NCBI GenBank assembly: GCA_964530225.1
Contig: CAZHBA010000002.1
Coordinates: 1-12,664 of the forward strand
Reading direction: 5' to 3'
Source of the DNA: CAZHBA01 sp964530225
Lineage (GTDB): Bacteria; Pseudomonadota; Alphaproteobacteria; UBA6615
Length of the DNA stretch: 12,664 nucleotides
Shown here: piece after piece, positions 6,958 through 12,664 of the stretch
How the letters are laid out: the number at the start of each line of letters is the position of its first letter
Position numbering within the stretch: the stretch's first letter is position 1
The notes under the pieces: model-generated
Databases searched by the model: none
Seen by the model: only the letters and a program-made list of their open reading frames with translations
Told to the model about the DNA's origin: nothing
Position numbers and translations under genes: made by a program

Positions 6958-7635
6958 GTGAGTGGTGACTTTGCCAACGGCATCTGTATTGCCTCGGTCT
7001 GGATTAACCAGTTTTGCTGGCGGTGACATTACACGAGGCCGCCATGGCTGAGTTGCCTGGAAACTCGGCGACGATACCGCTGATAAGTTGGGACGCGTCA
7101 CGTTCAACCCGCTGGTACATATCGACCGTATGGGCACGGTCATTATTCCAGGTCTGTTGATGTTCTTCGATCGCCGTTCCTATTCGGTGGTGCCAACGGT
7201 CAGTTTTAGCCGACTCGGGTCACCGTGGCGCGGCGTGATATTGGTCGCAGCAGCTAGTCGAGGAATAAATCTTATAATTGCATTAGTGTCGGCAGGCCGG
7301 ATTCATGTGAGTTTTCTGCTTCCGGAAACAGCCGCGTACTAGGAGCGAATAAACCTAATAAATTTTTTAAAAAACAATGCTTTATTGGCTATATTTAATG
7401 TGTTACCTTTATTGTTACTTAACGATCTCTGGGTGTTGACCGGCATGTTGCCGGCATCGCTGGCGCGGCCGTTTGCAACCTTGAGCGCTACGGCTTGTTT
7501 ATTCTCGTCGGTCTCATCTTTATTCTTCCACAACTGGGCGATGCCGCCGGCTTCGAAATTGATCCGTTTGCCTGGCTCATCGATGATCTAGCGCAGTTTG
7601 TAACCGGCGTGATAGTAGGCGTGGGTGGGGGTGAA
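6958..7635 (+). pseudogene. Decayed M50 site-2-protease family zinc metalloprotease
   Basis: No single frame spans this stretch, but stitching frames gives about 225 residues resembling the small integral-membrane M50 proteases. GTG 6958, with GGAGG at 6945-6949, opens SGDFANGICIASVWI. A frame change at 7006-7007 leads to PVLLAVTLHEAA (7008-7043). A one-base loss at 7041-7043 splits HEAAH, and TGA at 7049-7051 replaces the expected Trp. VAWKLGDDTADKLGRVTFNP and HIDRMGTVIIPGLLMF follow. A short detour in another frame (7171-7197) reads SPFLFGGAN. Next come ILVAAASRGINLIIALVSA, TAG at 7340-7342, then NALLAIFNVLPLLLLNDLW, where LPPLDGGR is expected. A last shift near 7475-7480 leads to LERYGLFILVGLIFILPQLG, which runs in frame into scpA. 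Family assignment is by remembered motifs; active protease is excluded by the lesions. The 7260-7440 part is visibly AT-rich, as expected for drift. Confidence 0.82.
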
Positions 7636-8520
7636 ATGAGTACAATGGTCGACAATTTCGAACAACCGGCACCCGATTACGCGCAGGCATCGGCCAGCGA
7701 CATCCCCATGGGCACCGAATTGATTGTTCATCTGGACGGTTTCGAGGGGCCGATCGATCTGTTGCTGGACCTGGCGCGTGATCAGAAGGTCGACCTGACG
7801 AAAATCTCGATTCTCGGTCTGGCCGAACAGTACCTGACCTTCATTGAGGAGGCGCAGCGGCTGCGCCTCGAGGTCGCCGCCGATTATCTGGTGATGGCGG
7901 CGTGGCTGGCCTACCTCAAATCGCGCCTGCTGCTGCCGGTTGGCGAGGACGACGAAGAGCCGTCGGGCGCCGAGTTAGCGGCGGCGTTGTCCTATCAATT
8001 GCAGCGTCTAGAATCCATGCGCATCGCTGTGGAGATCCTGTTCGCTCGGCCGTTGCTGGGGCGCGATGTTTTCGCCCGTGGTGCGCCCGAAGGCATCCGC
8101 GTGATTACCCGGCCGGAATACGACGCGACGCTGTTTGAACTTCTGCAGGCCTATGGTTCGACCCAACGGCGCCGGAAACCTGCGCCTCTACGCATCGAAA
8201 GGATGGAACTGTTTTCCATGGATGACGCGCTGGGCCGTCTGGTTAGCCTTGTCGGCAAAGTGCTGGACTGGTCGACGTTGTCTAGTTTTCTGCCGTTTGG
8301 CATCAAGGACGATTTGGTACGCCGTTCCGCCGTGGCCTCCACATTTGCTGCTAGCCTGGAACTGGTACGCAGTGGCCAGGCGGAAATTCGCCAGGACCAA
8401 CTGTTCGGTCCGATTTTCTTTCGCAGCCGCGACGGCGAACGTGTGCGGGGCGTGGCGACGTCGGCACTGGCAAATAACAGACCCGATCTCAGAGAGGTGA
8501 GTAATGACGACGACTCCTGA
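7636..8520 (+). CDS. scpA: Segregation and condensation protein A (kleisin)
   Basis: ScpA is the kleisin that bridges SMC heads and binds ScpB in the condensin complex that compacts and segregates the chromosome. From ATG 7636 it has 294 residues. The N-terminal kleisin block is FEGPIDLLLDLARDQKVDLTKISI (about 36-59), followed by AADYLVMAAWLAYLKSRLLLP. A charged loop and the C-terminal winged-helix part (SSFLPFGIKDDLVRRSAVASTFAASLELV) complete it. The frame is open upstream to at least 7480, but that segment encodes the tail of the M50 pseudogene. ATG 7636 is chosen because of the G-rich GGGGGTG just upstream and because family similarity starts afterwards; ATG 7645 is an alternative. Its last 17 bases overlap scpB. 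Confidence 0.93.
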   Translation: MSTMVDNFEQPAPDYAQASASDIPMGTELIVHLDGFEGPIDLLLDLARDQKVDLTKISILGLAEQYLTFIEEAQRLRLEVAADYLVMAAWLAYLKSRLLLPVGEDDEEPSGAELAAALSYQLQRLESMRIAVEILFARPLLGRDVFARGAPEGIRVITRPEYDATLFELLQAYGSTQRRRKPAPLRIERMELFSMDDALGRLVSLVGKVLDWSTLSSFLPFGIKDDLVRRSAVASTFAASLELVRSGQAEIRQDQLFGPIFFRSRDGERVRGVATSALANNRPDLREVSNDDDS

Positions 8521-9211
8521 CATGGCAGAAGCCGCTACCGCTGAACATTTGCGCCTTCTGGAAGCGGTTTTGTACGCTGCCGTCGAACCCCTCGATGAGG
8601 CCACGATTGCGGCGCGGTTGCCCAACGATGCTGATATCGACGCGCTGCTGGTTGACCTCACCAACATGTACGCCGGCCGCGGTATGAACGTGGTCAAGGT
8701 TGGCGGTAAATGGACACTGCGCACGGCGCCCGATCTGGCGGAAAAGCTGAAGATCGAGCGTGTGGCGCAACGGCGGCTGTCGCGGGCCGGACACGAAATC
8801 CTGTCGATTATCGCCTACCATCAACCGCTGACGCGGACGGAAATCGAAGCCATCCGGGGGGTCGCGGTCAATCGCGGCACGCTCGATGTGTTGCTCGAAG
8901 TGGGCTGGATCAAGCCGGGTCGTCGGCGCAACACGCCGGGTCGTCCGGTGGCATGGATAACCACCGAGGCGTTTTTGTCTCATTTTGGGCTCGAAAGTCT
9001 GCAGGATCTGCCGGGTGTCAAGGAGCTGAAAGCGGCGGGCCTGCTTGATACACGGCCGGCCATCGACGTGTACGCGTCGCGTGCACCGCAGGATGCGCTG
9101 CCGTTCGAATCGATCGAGGCCGCCGCCGAAGACGCCGAGGAAAATGTCGAGCCCTTGCACCCGGATGGCCACCTGGAGGATAGCCGCCCGGAAGGCGATA
9201 CCGCGGCGTAA
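8504..9211 (+). CDS. scpB: Segregation and condensation protein B
   Basis: ScpB dimerises through winged-helix domains and binds ScpA to regulate the SMC ATPase. The protein has 235 residues. Family blocks are HLRLLEAVLYAAVEPLDEATIAARL near the N-terminus, RGMNVVKVGGKWTLRTAPDLA, then LSRAGHEILSIIAYHQPLTRTEIEAIRGV and the GRRRNTPGRPVAWITTEAFLSHFGL segment. An acidic tail of about 40 residues follows. GAGG at 8494-8497 lies 6 nt before ATG 8504. The 17-nt overlap with scpA is consistent with translational coupling and near-equal synthesis of two partners. A GC hairpin begins 5 nt after the stop. Confidence 0.94.
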   Translation: MTTTPDMAEAATAEHLRLLEAVLYAAVEPLDEATIAARLPNDADIDALLVDLTNMYAGRGMNVVKVGGKWTLRTAPDLAEKLKIERVAQRRLSRAGHEILSIIAYHQPLTRTEIEAIRGVAVNRGTLDVLLEVGWIKPGRRRNTPGRPVAWITTEAFLSHFGLESLQDLPGVKELKAAGLLDTRPAIDVYASRAPQDALPFESIEAAAEDAEENVEPLHPDGHLEDSRPEGDTAA

Positions 9212-9216
9212 TAGGC

Positions 9217-9237
9217 GCGGCGGCATATTGCCGCCGC
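9217..9237 (+). terminator. GC-rich hairpin after scpB, possible terminator
   Basis: A perfect 9-bp stem (GCGGCGGCA / TGCCGCCGC) closes a 3-nt TAT loop, starting 5 nt past the scpB stop. There is no run of T after it, so it is not a classical rho-independent terminator. It may still protect the 3' end or end transcription with help. It marks the likely boundary between the scpAB unit and the ABC ATPase gene. The rest of the gap (9238-9326) holds several CCTAG/CTAGG repeats and a TATAGT at 9289-9294 that could be a -10, without a good -35. Confidence 0.4.
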
Positions 9238-9326
9238 TACCGCTTTGCCCTAGCTTTCGCCAACTAGGCAGCCCTAGGCGTCAATACCTATAGTTTCAGG
9301 CTGCGCAAAACAGATAAGTGGCCTTT

Positions 9327-10388
9327 ATGAACCTGAGCCTTAGTCTCGAACATGTCAGCCATCGTTTCGGAAATCTTCTTGCTGTCGATGATGTGACGCT
9401 GTCGGTTGAGCCCGGCGAGATTGTTTGTCTGGTCGGCCCGTCGGGTTGCGGCAAGTCGACCTTGCTGCGGGTCGCTGCGGGCCTCGAACCGCTGCAACAG
9501 GGGCAGGTGATGATCGGTTCTGAGACCATGGCTGACGGATCGGTGACCGTGCCGCCGGAACGGCGCAACGTTGGCCTGGTGTTCCAGGACTACGCTCTGT
9601 TCCCCCATCTGTCGGTGCGCGACAATATCGCCTTCGGTCTGCGCGATATGTCAGCCGAGGACCGCCGCGCGCGTACCGATCGGGCGCTCGACCGCACCGG
9701 GCTCGAACGCTGGGCTGACACCTTTCCCCACGAACTTAGCGGCGGTCAGCAGCAACGCGTCGCCCTGGCCCGGGCGATTGCGCCACGGCCCCGGGTGGTT
9801 CTGCTCGATGAGCCCTTTTCGGGCCTCGACGCCCAGTTGCGCCACCGGGTTCGCGACGGTGCGGCCAGTATCTTGCGCGAAAGCGGTGTCGCCACGCTGA
9901 TGGTCACCCACGATTCTGAGGAGGCGATGTATATCGCCAACCGCATCGCGGTCATGCGCGAGGGCGGCATTCGCCAGATTGGCCTGCCGGACGATATTTA
10001 TCTGCACCCGGCCGACGCTTTCGTAGCTACATTCTTCGGCGACGTTAACCGCTTTCACGGTACCGTATCGGCGGCATCGGTAAAAACCCCATTGGGCAAG
10101 GTTGGCACCAACGGATTTGCCGACGGTACCGAGGTCGAGGTGCTAATGCGGCCAGAAGCGCTAGAACTGGCAGCCCCCGAGGGCACAGCAGCGGCTACGG
10201 CGGCAATCGTCGAAAGCGCCCGATTTCTGGGTAGAACCAGTTTGATCGATGTGATTGTCGGCGATGACGAGGCTATTTCCGTCCGCATTCGGGTCTCTGG
10301 GCGGCAATTACCGGCGAAAGGAACCCAAGTATTTGTGCGCCAGAGCGGCGATCAGGCCTTTATATTTGGCCCCACTTACCCTAAATGA
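9327..10388 (+). CDS. ABC transporter ATP-binding protein, FbpC/iron(III)-type family
   Basis: This is a cytoplasmic ATPase subunit of an importer. It has 353 residues from ATG 9327; an in-frame GTG at 9318 is an alternative and neither has a strong ribosome site. Walker A GPSGCGKST is at 37-45, the Q-loop Q87 in LVFQDYALFPHLSVRDNIAFGL, the signature LSGGQQQR at 137-144, Walker B VVLLDEP at 157-163, and the switch His195 in VTHDSEEAM. About 120 residues follow the ATPase domain, with the pattern of a TOBE-type regulatory region (MRPEALELA, RFLGRTSLIDV, GTQVFVR). Sequence style is closest to ferric-iron or related (spermidine, sulfate, thiamine) importers, so the substrate is not assigned. No permease or binding protein occurs nearby; the gene separates scpB from tatA and may be an insertion into the cluster. 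Confidence 0.88.
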   Translation: MNLSLSLEHVSHRFGNLLAVDDVTLSVEPGEIVCLVGPSGCGKSTLLRVAAGLEPLQQGQVMIGSETMADGSVTVPPERRNVGLVFQDYALFPHLSVRDNIAFGLRDMSAEDRRARTDRALDRTGLERWADTFPHELSGGQQQRVALARAIAPRPRVVLLDEPFSGLDAQLRHRVRDGAASILRESGVATLMVTHDSEEAMYIANRIAVMREGGIRQIGLPDDIYLHPADAFVATFFGDVNRFHGTVSAASVKTPLGKVGTNGFADGTEVEVLMRPEALELAAPEGTAAATAAIVESARFLGRTSLIDVIVGDDEAISVRIRVSGRQLPAKGTQVFVRQSGDQAFIFGPTYPK

Positions 10389-10525
10389 CTAAAAACAATA
10401 CGTAGTTTTACTTCTGCGCGTTACAACTCGGCGTGACCGCCGTTGCGGTGGCATCGCCTTTCTGCGATAGTCCGCGCAAATGGGGCCTTAATTCGGGACC
10501 CAAGGAAAATTGGAGCACCTGAGCA

Positions 10526-10759
10526 ATGGGTACATTTTCGATCTGGCATTGGCTCATCGTCTTGGTGGTTGTGCTTGTTCTGTTCGGCGGCAGGGGAAAA
10601 ATTCCCTCACTCATGGGCGATGTCGCCAAGGGTATTAAGTCCTTTAAATCGAACATGAAAGAGCAGACCGAAGAGTCTAGCGACGACAAGAAGATTGAGG
10701 CCGACAACAGCGCCGCGTCGTCACCCGTACAAGACGAGCACACTGCGGCCAAAAGCTAA
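10526..10759 (+). CDS. tatA: Sec-independent protein translocase subunit TatA
   Basis: TatA oligomers form the size-adjusting passage through which folded twin-arginine substrates cross the inner membrane. The protein has 77 residues: a short periplasmic start (MGTFSIWHW), one transmembrane helix at about 7-20 (WHWLIVLVVVLVLFGG), a hinge and amphipathic helix (GRGKIPSLMGDVAKGIKSFK), and a charged flexible tail rich in E, D and K. GGAG at 10512-10515 lies 10 nt upstream of the ATG. The 137-nt gap after the ABC gene holds a weak promoter-like pair (TTGCGG 10443-10448, GATAGT 10466-10471, 17-nt spacing), so tatABC may have its own start. It is the first of a complete tatA-tatB-tatC set. Confidence 0.94.
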   Translation: MGTFSIWHWLIVLVVVLVLFGGRGKIPSLMGDVAKGIKSFKSNMKEQTEESSDDKKIEADNSAASSPVQDEHTAAKS

Positions 10760-10777
10760 CTCTGCCGCACCGTCGCT

Positions 10778-10801
10778 GTTGCAGCCGGTAAGTACTGCAA
10801 C
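10778..10801 (+). repeat. Inverted repeat in the tatA-tatB gap
   Basis: GTTGCAG (10778-10784) and CTGCAAC (10795-10801) form a perfect 7-bp stem with a 10-nt loop in the 66-nt space between tatA and tatB. No T-run follows. A stem here could partly reduce readthrough or stabilise the upstream message, matching the higher need for TatA than TatB/C known in other bacteria. That role is inference, and a 7-bp stem can occur by chance. Confidence 0.4.
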
Positions 10802-10825
10802 CAACCTCGATCGGGCCGTATAACC

Positions 10826-11266
10826 ATGTTCGACATCGGCTGGCCGGAATTGCTGCTGGTCATGGTGGTGGCCCTGGTCGTCATCGGCCCCAAGGACTTG
10901 CCGGCGGCAATCCGTACCGTAACCACGATCTTGCGCAAAATGCGCGGGATGGCGGCCGAATTCCAGAGCGGCCTCGACGATATCGCACGTGAGGCCGGCG
11001 TCGACGAAGTCAAAAGCAGCTTCGAAGAAGTGGCCAGCTATGACCCGAAAGCGGCGCTCGACAACATCGCCGAAATGGACGAGGGCGAATTCGTTCTCGA
11101 TGCTGATGGCGGACCGGATTTAGGTAATTCGATCCTCGATCCGGAAATCCAATCGCACATGTTTGACGACGACCTAGGTGCCGTCGCAACGGAGACTCCT
11201 GAACCATCGAGCGAAGCGGCCAATGAAGACGAGCCGACGGTCGCGCCGGCATCCGGTAATAGCTAA
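10826..11266 (+). CDS. tatB: Sec-independent protein translocase subunit TatB
   Basis: TatB pairs with TatC to form the receptor for twin-arginine signal peptides. The protein has 146 residues. The N-terminus MFDIGWPELLLVMVVALVVI contains the conserved Glu8 and the single transmembrane helix. The GPKDLP hinge follows, then a long amphipathic helix (AIRTVTTILRKMRGMAAEFQ, to about 75). The C-terminal half is acidic and low in complexity (many D, E, A, P), as is usual for the poorly conserved TatB tail. The MFDIGWPE start and GPKDLP hinge separate it from TatA. Its TAA stop shares one base with the ATG of tatC, which implies coupled translation. Confidence 0.94.
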   Translation: MFDIGWPELLLVMVVALVVIGPKDLPAAIRTVTTILRKMRGMAAEFQSGLDDIAREAGVDEVKSSFEEVASYDPKAALDNIAEMDEGEFVLDADGGPDLGNSILDPEIQSHMFDDDLGAVATETPEPSSEAANEDEPTVAPASGNS

Positions 11267-12072
11267 TGGTCGACGAAACAAGCGACGAGTTCGACGACGA
11301 GGGTATCGAAAGCAGCCGTATGCCCTTGGTCGAACATCTGTCGGAACTGCGCCGGCGGTTACTGTTTTCGCTGATAGCCTTCGTGGTGATGTTTCTCGCC
11401 TGCTTCTATTTCGCCGACACGTTCTTCAATTTCCTCGTCGAACCTCTGGCAAAGATTTTTGAAGGCCAAGAGGGCCGGCGGCTAATCTACACTGCCCTGC
11501 ACGAAAAATTCTTCACCAACATCAAGGTGGCGTTCTTCGTTGCCGCTTTTCTGTCGTTTCCCATAATGGCTTCCCAAATATGGAGATTTATCGCACCGGG
11601 CCTCTTCAAGCGCGAGAAACGGGCGTTTATGCCATTCCTGTTAGCCACGCCCGTGTTGTTTTTCGCCGGCGGTGTTTTCGTTTACTATGTACTGTTACCG
11701 GTGGCTTGGCAGTTTTTTTCCAGTTTCGAACAATTGGCCGACGAAAGCTTGCTGGCGATCACGCTAGAGCCCAAGGTCAATGAATATCTCTCGCTGGTAA
11801 TGCGCTTGATCTTCGCATTCGGGCTCAGCTTCGAGTTGCCGGTGGTGTTGCTGATCCTAGTGAAGGTCGGCATGACGTCACCGGAGGGACTCAGGAAAAA
11901 GCGGCGTTACGCCATCGTTGTTGCGTTTATCTGTGCGGCCGTCCTAACACCGCCTGATCCTCTGAGCCAGCTTGCCCTGGCGTTGCCTATTATCTTGCTC
12001 TACGAAGCCTCGATTTTCGTGGCGGTGCAGATGATGCGCGGGCGCGAGGCTGAAGACGCCAGCGAGACCTAA
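11266..12072 (+). CDS. tatC: Sec-independent protein translocase subunit TatC
   Basis: TatC is the multispanning core that recognises the twin-arginine motif. The protein has 268 residues with six predicted hydrophobic segments, the family topology. Key blocks are MPLVEHLSELRRRLLFSL (19-36) at the cytoplasmic N-terminus, the SFPIMASQIWRFIAPGLFKREKR segment (to 119) carrying the conserved cytoplasmic Glu, and FAFGLSFELPVVLLILVKVG with the conserved FELPV. ALLTPPDP-like VLTPPDPLSQLALALPIILLYE follows before the last helix. The first 18 residues are an acidic extension before the conserved region. The start overlaps the tatB stop by one base. serS begins 80 nt downstream. Confidence 0.96.
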   Translation: MVDETSDEFDDEGIESSRMPLVEHLSELRRRLLFSLIAFVVMFLACFYFADTFFNFLVEPLAKIFEGQEGRRLIYTALHEKFFTNIKVAFFVAAFLSFPIMASQIWRFIAPGLFKREKRAFMPFLLATPVLFFAGGVFVYYVLLPVAWQFFSSFEQLADESLLAITLEPKVNEYLSLVMRLIFAFGLSFELPVVLLILVKVGMTSPEGLRKKRRYAIVVAFICAAVLTPPDPLSQLALALPIILLYEASIFVAVQMMRGREAEDASET

Positions 12073-12088
12073 AGCAGTTTACGGCCCG

Positions 12089-12114
12089 CCACCGCTGGAC
12101 GCGGTTCGCGGTGG
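12089..12114 (+). other. Hairpin in the tatC-serS gap
   Basis: CCACCGC (12089-12095) pairs with GCGGTGG (12108-12114) across a 12-nt loop; flanking GGC/GCC could extend it past a bulge. No T-run follows. It could be a weak terminator after tatC or a structure in the serS leader. No T-box or other known riboswitch consensus is seen. Confidence 0.35.
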
Positions 12115-12152
12115 GCCATATAAGGTCGCCGAACCAATGGAACGCGACGACC

Positions 12153-12664
12153 ATGTTCGATCTCAAATGGATTCGTGAAAATCCTGAAGCTCTGGACGGC
12201 AGCCTGACGCGCCGCGGAGCCGAAGCTGCGTCGGCGGATATATTGAAGCTCGACACCGAGCGGCGTGGTGTGCAGACCCGTTTACAGGAATTGCAGAACC
12301 GCCGTAACGCGGCGTCGAAGAAAATTGGCAAAGCCATAGGCGAAGGGCGCGCCAACGAGGCCGAGGCGCTCAAGCAAGAGGTTGGCGATCTGAAAGCGGC
12401 AGTGCAGGAGGCCGAGCAGGCCGAGCGCGAACTCAGCGCCACGATGCAGGGTTTGCTGGAAGGGCTACCGAACATCCTCGGCGCCGACATCCCCTATGGC
12501 ACCAGCGAGGACGACAACGCTGAGCTGCGGCGCGTCGGATCGCTGCCGGAATTTTCCTTCGAACCGCGCGAACATTTCGATCTCGGCGAGGCGCTGGGAA
12601 TGATGGATTTCAAGGCTGCGGGTAAGCTGAGCGGGTCGCGCTTTGTCATGCTGAAAGGGGTGTT
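12153..12664 (+). CDS. serS: Serine--tRNA ligase, N-terminal part (3' end outside window)
   Basis: This class II synthetase charges tRNA-Ser and also tRNA-Sec. About 170 residues are present before the window ends. MFDLKWIRENPEALDGSL is the typical start. Residues of about 27-105 form the long antiparallel coiled-coil arm that grips the tRNA variable arm, with QNRRNAASKKIG at the turn-in region and a heptad-like Lys/Glu/Ala pattern. LLEGLPNILGADIPYGTSEDDN and REHFDLGEALGMMDF lead into the catalytic domain, and SGSRFVMLKG is the last block seen. Class II motifs 2 and 3 lie outside. The ribosome site is weak (GGAAC about 10 nt upstream). It follows tatC, an order common in alphaproteobacteria. 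Confidence 0.96.
   Translation, partial: MFDLKWIRENPEALDGSLTRRGAEAASADILKLDTERRGVQTRLQELQNRRNAASKKIGKAIGEGRANEAEALKQEVGDLKAAVQEAEQAERELSATMQGLLEGLPNILGADIPYGTSEDDNAELRRVGSLPEFSFEPREHFDLGEALGMMDFKAAGKLSGSRFVMLKGV

Noticed and set aside
7163..7200. Programmed ribosomal frameshifting as the reason for broken M50 frames
   Set aside because: Several shifts, two nonsense codons and altered catalytic residues occur together, and I see no classic slippery heptamer plus downstream structure at the shift points; decay is simpler.
7088..7342. Free-standing 84-residue protein starting at TTG 7088
   Set aside because: Its sequence (GRVTFNP, HIDRMGTVIIPGLL, GINLIIALVSA) is the middle of an M50 protease, with the preceding residues continuing upstream of the TTG; it is a fragment of the pseudogene.
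7339..7533. 64-codon minus-strand open frame in the nagZ-scpA gap
   Set aside because: It is low-complexity and Lys/Asn-rich because the pseudogene is AT-rich here; the plus-strand M50 similarity explains the region.
8489..9226. 245-codon minus-strand open frame antisense to scpB
   Set aside because: It covers the whole of scpB in antisense, has no family signature, and scpB itself is unmistakable.
12073..12152. Amino-acid-sensing riboswitch or T-box upstream of serS
   Set aside because: Only a simple 7-bp hairpin is present; no T-box sequence or specifier-loop architecture is visible, and T-boxes are not expected in this group.

Overview
The window looks like core chromosome from an alphaproteobacterium, probably near Rhodospirillales. 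This is inferred from moderately high GC, the alphaproteobacterial style of the proteins (SPOR protein, type-2 dGTPase-like protein, ErpA) and the gene order argS - SPOR - nagZ - scpA - scpB - tatABC - serS. No tRNA, rRNA, CRISPR array, transposase, phage gene or integrase was seen.

Layout. (1) 1-406 is the 3' end of ilvD (branched-chain amino acid synthesis). (2) 565-1861 carries two minus-strand genes, erpA (Fe-S cluster delivery) followed by xthA (exonuclease III); an imperfect palindromic intergenic repeat lies between them. (3) From about 1887 rightwards everything is on the plus strand. dgt (dNTP triphosphohydrolase), argS, a membrane-anchored SPOR protein and nagZ (peptidoglycan recycling) are tightly packed with 1-20 nt overlaps or a 10 nt gap. 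(4) 6958-7635 looks like a non-coding gap but is a decayed gene for a small M50 site-2 zinc metalloprotease. It keeps its ribosome binding site and most of its amino-acid signature, but has about five frame changes, two internal stops, and damage to both zinc-ligand motifs. (5) scpA and scpB (chromosome condensation/segregation) follow, overlapping by 17 nt and ending in a GC-rich hairpin. (6) A lone ABC-transporter ATPase gene (FbpC-like) sits between scpB and the tat genes with no permease or binding-protein gene in the window. (7) tatA, tatB and tatC encode a complete twin-arginine translocase, followed by the start of serS, which is cut by the window end.

The genes are mostly housekeeping: translation (argS, serS), nucleotide and DNA maintenance (dgt, xthA, scpAB), cell envelope (SPOR protein, nagZ, tatABC) and Fe-S assembly (erpA). 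I found no convincing undescribed multi-gene system. The most informative hidden signal is the M50 protease pseudogene, which shows that a gene of this cluster was lost while its neighbours stayed intact. The orphan ATPase and the palindromic repeat are secondary points of interest.
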